A stretch of 64,000 nt of DNA, taken from the NCBI GenBank assembly GCA_024280775.1, contig JAJRPM010000012.1, positions 124,001 through 188,000 of the forward strand, written 5' to 3'. A model generated the notes under the pieces. It saw nothing but the letters and a program-made list of their open reading frames with translations. It was not told where the DNA came from and searched no databases. How positions within the stretch are numbered: the stretch's first letter is position 1; each line of letters begins with the position of its first letter. Positions 9,412-16,798 of this stretch are shown here, piece by piece. The stretch is from Candidatus Zixiibacteriota bacterium (lineage in GTDB: Bacteria; Zixibacteria; MSB-5A5; GN15; JACZUZ01). A program made the position numbers and the translations under genes.

Positions 9412-9430
9412 GAAGGGGCGCTTGTTTGTG
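9401..9430 (+). terminator. Hairpin overlapping the dockerin gene stop
   Basis: GCGCCTT at 9403-9409 can pair with the following GGGGCGC (ending 9421). TTGTTTG follows. The stop codon lies in the loop. The stem is short, so this is a tentative terminator between two convergent genes. Confidence 0.4.
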
Positions 9431-9470
9431 GTTACAGCTACTACAAGGAAACATTGAGTTTATTGTGTCG

Positions 9471-10466
9471 CTAGACGCTCGCCAGGGCTTGCTGACGTAC
9501 TTCGCTCTCATCAGTTGCATCAGTAGAAATCGATTCACCTCTAAGGATTTTCCCCACCATCATGCGTAACTCATGGACATTGAGTTTGGTTATGTGACCA
9601 TCGGCCTCAAGAAACTCCGCCCGGCGTTTCATTCCCATATCACCAATAGAAGAATAAATCAGCACGGGTATCTTCCTGCCAAGCTTCTCTCGAATAGCAA
9701 CCAACAACGCTAGTCCATCCATACGCGGCATTTCGACATCGGTGATAACCAATTGAAAATCGGGATTGGCCTCAATTTCCTCAAAGGCAGATTTGCCATC
9801 AGAAACCGCAACGACATCAAAACCGCTCTCGGTCAACTCTATTTCTAACATCGTTCGCACCGCGGGGCTATCCTCAGCAATCAATGCGCGCATTCCTGAA
9901 CCGTCCACCTGAGGCACATCTTCAAAAACTATGTCGCTCTTTCTCTCAAGTTCCGGACAGAGATTGAGAATTATCGATTCGTAGTCAAGCATAAAGATCA
10001 TTCTACGTTCATCCTTGGGAACAGTCACTCCACTGTGATCTCTATCCGGGCGCACAATGCCGCTGACAAAGGGACTTTCAACTCCCTTTAGCGCTTGTGA
10101 AGCGTCAATTAGATCTTCCCAATAGAAGTGGTGTATCCAATTGATTTCGTCAACCATGAAACCATTCGACTTCCCGAAGAATTCGGTTACAATCACTTTT
10201 GGATTCTTGGAGCATAATTCGACGCTGTGTCCTGATAATTTCAGGAAATACGTCAAGTCTATCACTGGCACCAAAGTCTCGCGATCACGGAACATCCCTC
10301 TCACTGCTGGATGTGAATCGGGCACCTGGGTGTGACAGTCAAGTTGATTGGCAATATTCTTGACTTTCAGAATGTTGATGCCAAAAGAAATACCACGCAC
10401 TTGAAACTCAAGCACACGCAATTCATTCGAACCGGATTTCAAATATGATTCAGACTTGACTTGCAT
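9471..10466 (-). CDS. CheV-like protein: CheW domain plus response-regulator receiver
   Basis: A two-domain chemotaxis coupling protein of 331 residues. The CheW-like half (about 15-175) has LEFQVRGISFGINILKVKNI and PVIDLTYFL. The receiver half (about 192-312) has the acidic pair in LIAEDSP, the phospho-acceptor Asp in VITDVEMPRMDG, the Ser switch in IYSSIGD and the Lys in ITKLN. CheV proteins link chemoreceptors to CheA and adapt the response by phosphorylation. The gene starts 26 bases after a histidine kinase on the same strand. No other chemotaxis genes are in the window, so its kinase may be that neighbour or a CheA elsewhere. Confidence 0.9.
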   Translation of the reverse strand: MQVKSESYLKSGSNELRVLEFQVRGISFGINILKVKNIANQLDCHTQVPDSHPAVRGMFRDRETLVPVIDLTYFLKLSGHSVELCSKNPKVIVTEFFGKSNGFMVDEINWIHHFYWEDLIDASQALKGVESPFVSGIVRPDRDHSGVTVPKDERRMIFMLDYESIILNLCPELERKSDIVFEDVPQVDGSGMRALIAEDSPAVRTMLEIELTESGFDVVAVSDGKSAFEEIEANPDFQLVITDVEMPRMDGLALLVAIREKLGRKIPVLIYSSIGDMGMKRRAEFLEADGHITKLNVHELRMMVGKILRGESISTDATDESEVRQQALASV

Positions 10467-10492
10467 CAGATTTCCCAGGCTTCATCACTTCG

Positions 10493-11395
10493 TTACTCTG
10501 TCACCCTTGAGGAGACAGGAAATGTAACTCCGAACTGCGCTCCACCTTCGGGTGCATTTCGCGCAAACATCTCTGCATTCATTGCCTCAGCGGCAATACG
10601 ACAAAAGAACAACCCCAAACCAACTCCACGATGTTTCTTCTGATTACGATATTCTATTTGGCCAAACTTCTCAAAGAGCTTCTCCGGATCAATCCCTGTG
10701 ATGCCTTCTCCGCTATCAGTCACTTCAACTGAAACTTGGTTGTCATCATATTGAACCGAAACAACAATACTACCTCGCGTGGGAGTGTGACGAACCGCAT
10801 TGAATATCAGATTATCCAATATGCGCATCACTAGATGTTCATCAGCCGATATGATCGCTCCTTCACAATTCTCTGACGAAGCATCCATCGCAACCGTAAC
10901 CTGGTTTTGCCCTGCCGATGCAGCGGCCATTTCTACAGCCTTTTGGGCTATTTGGTATAAGTCAACTTCCTGCCAGTTAACACTAATATCCTTTTCTTCG
11001 GACTTTGCGGCGGTAAGCATATCGGCAACAATTGTCTCTGCGCGTTTGACCGCTACATGCGCTCCATCGAGCATGCGTTTATGTAGCGGATTTGAATCGT
11101 CGAATCTACCAGACTCCATCAATTCAAGAGTGTAATTCATCGATGCAAGAGGTGACTCAAGATCATGCACCAACATAGAGACCAACCCGAGTACTGTTTC
11201 TTTATCAGGTTGAGCTGGCGTAGCTGCCGTTACTGACGCAACTTCCGGTGGGTCAACTTCAGAGCGCTCGCGCTTGATTGCGGAGTCTGTCTTAGCTGAA
11301 GCGCGAATTTTCTTAGCGCTTGGCTTTTTCGGTACATTCGTTGACTTTGAAGAGGTTTTCTTAGCTGATGTTTTTTGGGCTGCTGTAGTCTTCAT
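10493..11395 (-). CDS. Sensor histidine kinase with Lys/Ala-rich N-terminal tail
   Basis: A soluble histidine kinase of 300 residues. The phospho-acceptor is H77 in LVHDLESPLASMNYTLEL, followed by a HATPase domain with N-box DNLIFNAVRHT, G1 VTDSGEGI, F-box and G2 HRGVGLGLFFCR. There is no membrane segment and no recognisable sensor domain. Instead, residues 1-45 are rich in Lys, Ala, Ser and Pro (repeats such as AKKTSSKS and KKPSAKK), like a histone H1 tail. Such a tail could bind nucleic acid or another polyanion; that is inference. It is the first gene of a pair with the CheV-like protein, which may receive its phosphate. AGGAAA lies upstream of the start. Confidence 0.88.
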   Translation of the reverse strand: MKTTAAQKTSAKKTSSKSTNVPKKPSAKKIRASAKTDSAIKRERSEVDPPEVASVTAATPAQPDKETVLGLVSMLVHDLESPLASMNYTLELMESGRFDDSNPLHKRMLDGAHVAVKRAETIVADMLTAAKSEEKDISVNWQEVDLYQIAQKAVEMAAASAGQNQVTVAMDASSENCEGAIISADEHLVMRILDNLIFNAVRHTPTRGSIVVSVQYDDNQVSVEVTDSGEGITGIDPEKLFEKFGQIEYRNQKKHRGVGLGLFFCRIAAEAMNAEMFARNAPEGGAQFGVTFPVSSRVTE

Positions 11396-11648
11396 ATCGC
11401 TTTCAAATTTCCTGTGAAGTGAGGTTTAAGTCCCATACTAAGAGGAACCCTTACCACACCCTATGCGTTTTCTATCGGCTGGAAACTTGAATCGCTATAG
11501 CTTGGCGCAGAGCAACTAGAAAAACGATGCAGGGATTCGTTGCAAGACGTTTCGGTGCGAAACATTCGACTGATAGAGAGGCAACCACCTGCCTATCACG
11601 ATGAAACAACAATCAAAAGCTGAAACTGATAGCTCGAAAGAGCGACAG

Positions 11649-12431
11649 CTATTTCTTCTTCAGAAAACCGGCAAGGCCGGCCTTGAAATCTTCAGTAGTG
11701 CGTGTCAGAGCATTTAGGTCACGAGCATAACTAAGTGACGCCTCAAGTGACATTGAATCGAGATGTTCAAACATGCCTTTGGTTAGGCTCAAAGAGCTGG
11801 CGGAATTCTTGCTTAACATTTCTACGTATTCGTTTACCGCATCACTGAGATTAGTCGAGGCAACCACTTTATTGATTAATCCCATAGTCTGCGCTTCGGC
11901 GCCTTTTACAAAGCGCGCTGTCAGCAACAAATCTCTGGCATGCGCTTCACCGACTCTACGCACAAGAAACGCCGCCACCAACGCCGGAATAAATCCGAAA
12001 CGAGTTTCGGTATAGCCAAAAACAGCGCTTTCATCGGCAACAATCAAATCACAAGCGCTGGCAATGCCACAGCCGCCAGCTAGTGCATATCCCTGCACTT
12101 TAGCGATTACCGGTTTCGGACAACGATATATCGATAGTAGCAAATCCAGAAAATGCTGAGAGTCTTTGAGGTTTTCCAATGTCCCGAACTGGCTGATTTC
12201 TTCTAGATAATTCAAATACAACCCTGAACAAAAATGTTCCCCGACACCAGAGAGCACAATCACCCGCACAGATTCGTCCGCCCCCAGAGCTTCAAAGGCC
12301 TGAGTAAGACCGCCAATCAAGCTCTGATCTAGAGAGTTGCGCTTCGCGGGACGATTAAGCGTCACCAGCGCGGTTGAACCGTCTTTTTCCACTAGTAAGG
12401 TGTCCAACTTGGGAACTGTGCTCGCTAACAT
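11649..12431 (-). CDS. Enoyl-CoA hydratase/isomerase family protein (methylglutaconyl-CoA hydratase-like)
   Basis: A 260-residue crotonase-fold protein acting on acyl-CoA thioesters. Oxyanion-hole marks are GEHFCSGLYL and GYALAGGCGIASACDL. The position of the first catalytic Glu (usually GGGCE) is Gly here, while the second is kept in GYTETRFGFIPA. The ETRFGFIPA...RRVGEAHARDLLLTA stretch resembles the LiuC/AUH branch, so hydration of a branched enoyl-CoA is more likely than classic beta-oxidation. I chose the ATG with AAGGAG 10 bases upstream; a start 27 codons earlier gives a Lys/Arg-rich extension unlike the family. It is divergent from a BoxB-like oxygenase. Confidence 0.88.
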   Translation of the reverse strand: MLASTVPKLDTLLVEKDGSTALVTLNRPAKRNSLDQSLIGGLTQAFEALGADESVRVIVLSGVGEHFCSGLYLNYLEEISQFGTLENLKDSQHFLDLLLSIYRCPKPVIAKVQGYALAGGCGIASACDLIVADESAVFGYTETRFGFIPALVAAFLVRRVGEAHARDLLLTARFVKGAEAQTMGLINKVVASTNLSDAVNEYVEMLSKNSASSLSLTKGMFEHLDSMSLEASLSYARDLNALTRTTEDFKAGLAGFLKKK

Positions 12432-12768
12432 ATTCGGGTTTCTCCTTGAATGTCTATCAATCAATACCATGCTCTGAAGGCGCTTTTTCAGCAAGAGATA
12501 CAACGGAGCCAATTCAATGTCGCACTTTTGAGTGACGCTGTCAAAACCTTCTTATCCTAGTCAAAAACAACCATGATTCACATGAGATTTGACAGGAGCG
12601 CCTTCGCTGAGTATTTATAGCGAGACAGAGAACTCCGCCCTCATCGGTCCATGGTCTTTTCGCGGCCACAACCGACGGATTCGTTTCGGAACGCAATTAA
12701 GTTTGATCAGTACTTTTCGGATAGCGCCCTACTTGATAAAACCATTGGCGACATACAAGGAATAATTC
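12432..12768. other. Divergent promoter region, enoyl-CoA hydratase / BoxB-like oxygenase
   Basis: This gene-free stretch lies between two divergent genes and should hold both promoters. I saw no convincing -35/-10 pair, riboswitch or long inverted repeat. The divergent frame upstream of the hydratase (27 codons) is treated as leader. Confidence 0.4.
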
Positions 12769-14100
12769 ATGCCGGTTCCCTATACTAAAATAGAATGCAC
12801 TAAACCGCTTCATCAGCGCTTGAATCACTGGCTCGATAACTTTTTCCCCGAGCACGTAACGCTGACTCGCAGTGATCAAAAATCCGATAATTGGCGTAAG
12901 TTTTTCAAAGGCACACCACGTTTCGAAATGACCGGCAAAATCGCCGATGTAAATGACGGCTCCAAAGCCGACCCGCTTACCGGCAGACAGCATGGCGGAG
13001 TTTATCCTTACATTCAGTTCGGTATGTATGAAGGACAGGAAAAATTCACCAACCCGCGTGACGCCGGATACAACTTTGCCGACCGCCTGGTGCAAATTCT
13101 CGATGTACAGGGACAAACTGAAATCGGCTCAGTCCAGCAACATCGTGTGACGGTCAACTCCGATGAGCTTCTGTCTATGCCGCCAAAAGTTCAGGCTGAC
13201 ATTATTCGTGTCGCCGCCGAGGAAGGCCGTCATCTCTATCAAGTTGTTTGGATGCTGGATTCGCAACGTGACAATTGGGTGTGGACGGGTCATGCCAGCA
13301 ACCCCGGCGAAGACACAATCGACAAACTCCTTAATATCCAAATGGGTGAATATCGTCTTGAAGCATTCAATATTAAATGGGGCAATATTCTCGATGCCGG
13401 TGTTTACATGTGTTTGATTGATTTGGTAGGGAAGTATCAGCTTGAGATGCAAACTTTCTCCAGCTATTTGCCAATGAGTCGTTCGATGGCCTGCATGCTT
13501 GATGAAGAGTTTTTCCACACCGGGACCGGACGCGGGATGTTTTTCAGCTATATTGAGCAGGGCGCCAAAGAGAACGGACGCTATTGTCTCAATGAAGTAC
13601 AGCGCACTTTTAATCTCTGGTTCGCCTATGCGCTAGAGATGTTCGGCGATATTCGCGGCGGACAAACCAATATCACCCTGGGCATCAAAGCCAAAACAAA
13701 CTACGAAGCCCAAAACGAATATCTGCATGAAGTCCGCACTCAAGTTGTACGCAGCGCCAATCGACGTATCGCACAAATCCGTGAACCCAAAGGTGACCCA
13801 TCAAAAGTAGACTTGGGCGAAGACACATTCTATTTGCCAGATACTAAGTTTTTCCGTCGTCAGAGCATCGAGGAGATTTTCGAGCCCTATGACGTGCACG
13901 GCAGGCTAATGAAGCTCACACCGGAAGAGTACTTCAAGTACCTGGCAACAGTCCTGCCTGAATACTATTGCATCTCCGAAGATTTCGAGCGCTACAAATC
14001 ACATTACCGCGACGCCTGGAAAGACGGCGCCAAACAAATCAAAAAGCACCTGGAGTTCCCCGAAGCCGAAGGCGCCGGCGGCGCTGTGCCAATGAAGTGA
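12769..14100 (+). CDS. BoxB-like ferritin-fold diiron oxygenase
   Basis: A 443-residue protein resembling the PaaA/BoxB group of diiron oxygenases, which epoxidise aromatic rings held as CoA thioesters. Two ligand motifs are seen: EEGRHLYQVVWML (E-x-x-R-H, matching VEEGRHLW of BoxB) near residue 150, and MLDEEFFHTGTG (E-E-x-x-H, matching MLTEEAHHLFVG) near 245. SVQQHRVT also matches the BoxB SVEQQRHL. Length is close to BoxB (about 470). No reductase (BoxA) or dihydrodiol lyase (BoxC) gene is in the window, so benzoyl-CoA as substrate is unproven. ACAAGGA precedes the start. A small unknown gene follows 10 bases after. Confidence 0.7.
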   Translation: MPVPYTKIECTKPLHQRLNHWLDNFFPEHVTLTRSDQKSDNWRKFFKGTPRFEMTGKIADVNDGSKADPLTGRQHGGVYPYIQFGMYEGQEKFTNPRDAGYNFADRLVQILDVQGQTEIGSVQQHRVTVNSDELLSMPPKVQADIIRVAAEEGRHLYQVVWMLDSQRDNWVWTGHASNPGEDTIDKLLNIQMGEYRLEAFNIKWGNILDAGVYMCLIDLVGKYQLEMQTFSSYLPMSRSMACMLDEEFFHTGTGRGMFFSYIEQGAKENGRYCLNEVQRTFNLWFAYALEMFGDIRGGQTNITLGIKAKTNYEAQNEYLHEVRTQVVRSANRRIAQIREPKGDPSKVDLGEDTFYLPDTKFFRRQSIEEIFEPYDVHGRLMKLTPEEYFKYLATVLPEYYCISEDFERYKSHYRDAWKDGAKQIKKHLEFPEAEGAGGAVPMK

Positions 14101-14110
14101 GAGTGAGCTT

Positions 14111-14509
14111 ATGAGAGTAACCGAGTGGATAGACAAAGTTGAGTACGACACGTCAAAAACCATGACTAGAGAGATACTTTTGAAGCATATTAATAGCCTG
14201 TCACCAGAGAGCATAGGCTTATTGAACAATATAATGGAAGAAATATCAGACCTTGTTCCACCTCTTGCTTTCAAATGCGTTGGAGGATGGGGGGCTCCTG
14301 GTATCCATATCAAGCTTATTGAAGCAATCGATGGGTACGATGTTCTCGGAGCGGTAATTCCAATGAAAAGAGGAAATGTGCAGATCCGTTGTAGAATCAA
14401 GATACTTGGATTTGAGCATACCAATGATGGCCAATTGGATTGGCTTAAGAAGACGTCATCGGTGGAAGACGCCTCTAATCTAAGAACTTATTTATTGACG
14501 CACACATAG
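14111..14509 (+). CDS. Small hypothetical protein downstream of BoxB-like gene
   Basis: A 132-residue soluble protein I do not recognise. It has a predicted helix-rich N-half (EWIDKVEYDTSKTMTREILL, LSPESIGLLNNIMEEI), then a beta-like stretch around GWGAPGIHIKLIEAIDGYDV. No cysteine cluster, signal peptide or catalytic motif is visible. It starts 10 bases after the oxygenase stop, within reach of a weak GAGAG, and ends just before a strong terminator, so the two are one transcript. Its codons look more AT-rich than the oxygenase, which may mean it is a later arrival. Confidence 0.6.
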   Translation: MRVTEWIDKVEYDTSKTMTREILLKHINSLSPESIGLLNNIMEEISDLVPPLAFKCVGGWGAPGIHIKLIEAIDGYDVLGAVIPMKRGNVQIRCRIKILGFEHTNDGQLDWLKKTSSVEDASNLRTYLLTHT

Positions 14510-14529
14510 CATCACGACAAACCACTGTT

Positions 14530-14584
14530 GCGTCGGGTCTTGCGACGGCATCTTGCCGTGGTGTGACCCGACGCTTTTTTTCTT
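14530..14584 (+). terminator. Rho-independent terminator of the BoxB-like operon
   Basis: A two-tier hairpin has outer stem GCGTCGGGTC (14530-14539) with GACCCGACGC (14565-14574) and inner stem ACGGCA/TGCCGT with loop TCT. It is followed directly by a run of eight Ts. This is the clearest intrinsic terminator on the plus strand in the window. Confidence 0.92.
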
Positions 14585-14877
14585 CTAGCAAATGTTCTTG
14601 GTAAGTGTCTGGTCACAATCTTCGCAAGCGAAAATCAAGACCAGACACAACTACCTTTGAAAAAACTCAACACCGGTACAGAATCTCTACCAACTCCATT
14701 AGCAGTTCCTTCGGGTCCTCAGGCCCGAAGGGTAGTTATTACCTGAAACTAAATCCAACTAATGCACGTAACTAATACCGACCGGTTTGACTTAATGCTC
14801 CGGTTGCGGTATTATCTCGCCTGCATCCGGCGTTTTCTTAAGGTTATGGATGTCTATACTTGGGAATAGAATTCGAC
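14585..14877. other. Upstream region of the efflux operon
   Basis: The region upstream of the TetR gene holds an 8-bp hairpin, CCTTCGGG at 14708-14715 with CCCGAAGG at 14724-14731, without a T tract. A TetR operator is expected here, but I could not pick a single convincing palindrome. An upstream TTG at 14860 could extend the regulator by six codons. Confidence 0.4.
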
Positions 14878-15579
14878 ATGGCAAAAGACCAAAATCCAAC
14901 AGCAACTCGTCAGGCAATATTGGATTCAGCATTTAACCTATTCTACCACAACGGCTTTCAGGCCACAGGACTGGCGGAAATAGGCGAAAATGCCAAGGTT
15001 TCCAAAGGGGCAATATACAACCATTTCCCCAGCAAGCTGGAACTGGGATACGCTATTGTAGATGAGGTTTTGCAGAAACATGTAATATCCCATTGGATGG
15101 CCCCCTATCAGGAATTAGAGGATCCAATCGAAGCTACAAAGGCGGTTATGGAAAACGCTAAAGCCTTTTTGTGCGAGTCTTCGTTTAACCTGGGCTGTCC
15201 GCTGAATAATCTGGTCCAGGAGATGGCCTCAATCGATGAGGGATTTAGAAGTCGACTCAATGCTCTGACTCATAACTGGGTTCAGGCGGTGGCAACCTCT
15301 TTTGAGCGCGCACGGAAGTCAGGTTACCTTAAGTCTGATACAAAAACCAAAGAGGTAGCCGGTTTCGTGGTCTCGGTTTTTGAAGGCACTATGGGGCTGG
15401 TCAAGTGCGCCCAAAGTGTAGACTACTTAGAACAGAACACCAGGCAGCTACTCACATACTTGAATCCACTGCGCCAGTCCCAAGCTCCCGAATGTGATAG
15501 CCAATCAAGTTCAATAGATGCATCATCGGAGTTAGCCCATGGCCAATCCAATAATGACACGACATCTAACTCTGTATAA
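14878..15579 (+). CDS. TetR/AcrR-family repressor of the efflux operon
   Basis: A 233-residue transcriptional regulator. The N-terminal helix-turn-helix is plain: ATRQAILDSAFNLFYHNGFQATGLAEIGENAKVSKG then AIYNHFPSKLELGYAIV (about residues 10-62). The ligand domain follows, with FNLGCPLNNLVQEMAS near 100, typical of the TetR_C group that begins efflux operons. The last 35 residues are Ser/Asn/Gln-rich and disordered. It is the first gene of a four-gene run (adaptor, RND pump, TolC), so it likely represses its own operon until a pump substrate binds. Confidence 0.9.
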   Translation: MAKDQNPTATRQAILDSAFNLFYHNGFQATGLAEIGENAKVSKGAIYNHFPSKLELGYAIVDEVLQKHVISHWMAPYQELEDPIEATKAVMENAKAFLCESSFNLGCPLNNLVQEMASIDEGFRSRLNALTHNWVQAVATSFERARKSGYLKSDTKTKEVAGFVVSVFEGTMGLVKCAQSVDYLEQNTRQLLTYLNPLRQSQAPECDSQSSSIDASSELAHGQSNNDTTSNSV

Positions 15580-15598
15580 TATATAACAGGAACCAATA

Positions 15599-16792
15599 AT
15601 GAATTCAATATCAAGAACAATGGCCCTAACTCTCAAAGCCATCCCGGTTTTGATATTCATACTTAGCGCTTCACAAGTAGCTCTTGCGCAAGGCCCGCCA
15701 GCAACACTGGTGAAGACAGCGCCAATAGTCAGCATGTCATTCCATGATCAGGTGACGCTGATTGGCAGAACCGAGGCGAAATCACAAAGCCGCATTGTCT
15801 CAGAGGTATCTGGTGGAGTTGAATCTATCAACGCAACTGAGGGTGAATACATAAAGCGTGGCGCTACGCTGGTATCTATTGATTCACGAAGTATTCGCCT
15901 ATTGTACCTGGCCAAGAAAGCCGAGGCGCTGGAAGCCAAAGCACAGGCGGAGTTAGCGGAGAAGAATCTCAGCCGGGCTGAGGAATTGTATGCTAAGAAC
16001 ACAATTGCCGAAAATCGGTTGGACACCGAAAAGGCCAACGCCGCAGTAGCGGTACAGCGCTATGAGAGACTCCACGCCGAGCAGAAACGGCTCAAGATTG
16101 ATCTTGATAACAGCTCCATCGACGCCCCGTTTTCGGGCTACACAGTTAGAAAACTTGTTGATATTGGAGAATGGGTAAACCCCGGCACACCGGTCTTTGA
16201 GATGGTGGATCTCTCGACTATCAAAGTTACAGTTGATTTACCGGAGCGCTATTTCGGGCAGGTGACAGTCGGAAGCCTTGTAACTATCAAAATCTCCGGC
16301 AGGGGCGCCACTGACGAGACGGGGGAGGCGCTTACAGGCCGAGTAACCGGAGTAGCGCCGCAGGCTCTTGAAGAGACTCACACCTTTCCAGTATATGTGG
16401 CAATCACAAATCACGGTGACCGCCTGGGCGCAGGAATGCTGGTGCGAGCCACGCTCAGTTTGAAAAAGGAATTCACCTCGCTGGCGATTTCCAAAGACGC
16501 AATTATCCGCCAGGGCTCCAGTACGATGATTTACACTATCGCTGACGGCAAGGCCGCGCCGATTCCGGTGAAAATCGGTTCTACCAGCGGGAGCATGGTT
16601 GCAATTACCGGCCCGGGACTACAAGAGGGAACACCGATTGTAGTTCTCGGCAATGAGCGAATTTATCCCGGCGCAGGAGTGCGAACTGCAGAGGGACAAC
16701 CAGATAGCCCTTCGAAAGCAAATGCAGAAGAGCAATCCAAAGACAATGAAACTACCGAACAATCACCTGATAACAAAAGAACTGACGGGTAA
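15599..16792 (+). CDS. RND efflux periplasmic adaptor (membrane-fusion protein)
   Basis: A 397-residue adaptor that joins the inner-membrane pump to the outer-membrane channel. A signal peptide ends near ALAQG (residue 31). The lipoyl half-motifs are EVSGGVESINATEGEYIKRG (about 63-82) and the matching DAPFSGYTVRKLVDIGEWV, with a coiled-coil hairpin between them (about 100-155, KAEALEAKAQAELAEKNLSRAEELY). Beta-barrel and membrane-proximal domains follow. It has no lipobox. The C-terminal 35 residues are acidic and low-complexity (Glu, Asp, Asn, Lys), which is unusual. AGGAACC precedes the start, and the pump gene begins 6 bases after the stop. Confidence 0.93.
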   Translation: MNSISRTMALTLKAIPVLIFILSASQVALAQGPPATLVKTAPIVSMSFHDQVTLIGRTEAKSQSRIVSEVSGGVESINATEGEYIKRGATLVSIDSRSIRLLYLAKKAEALEAKAQAELAEKNLSRAEELYAKNTIAENRLDTEKANAAVAVQRYERLHAEQKRLKIDLDNSSIDAPFSGYTVRKLVDIGEWVNPGTPVFEMVDLSTIKVTVDLPERYFGQVTVGSLVTIKISGRGATDETGEALTGRVTGVAPQALEETHTFPVYVAITNHGDRLGAGMLVRATLSLKKEFTSLAISKDAIIRQGSSTMIYTIADGKAAPIPVKIGSTSGSMVAITGPGLQEGTPIVVLGNERIYPGAGVRTAEGQPDSPSKANAEEQSKDNETTEQSPDNKRTDG

Positions 16793-16798
16793 GGCGCT

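Noticed and set aside
14860-14877. TTG start extending the TetR regulator by six codons
   Set aside because: The ATG at 14878 gives the usual distance to the helix-turn-helix; the extension has no family support.
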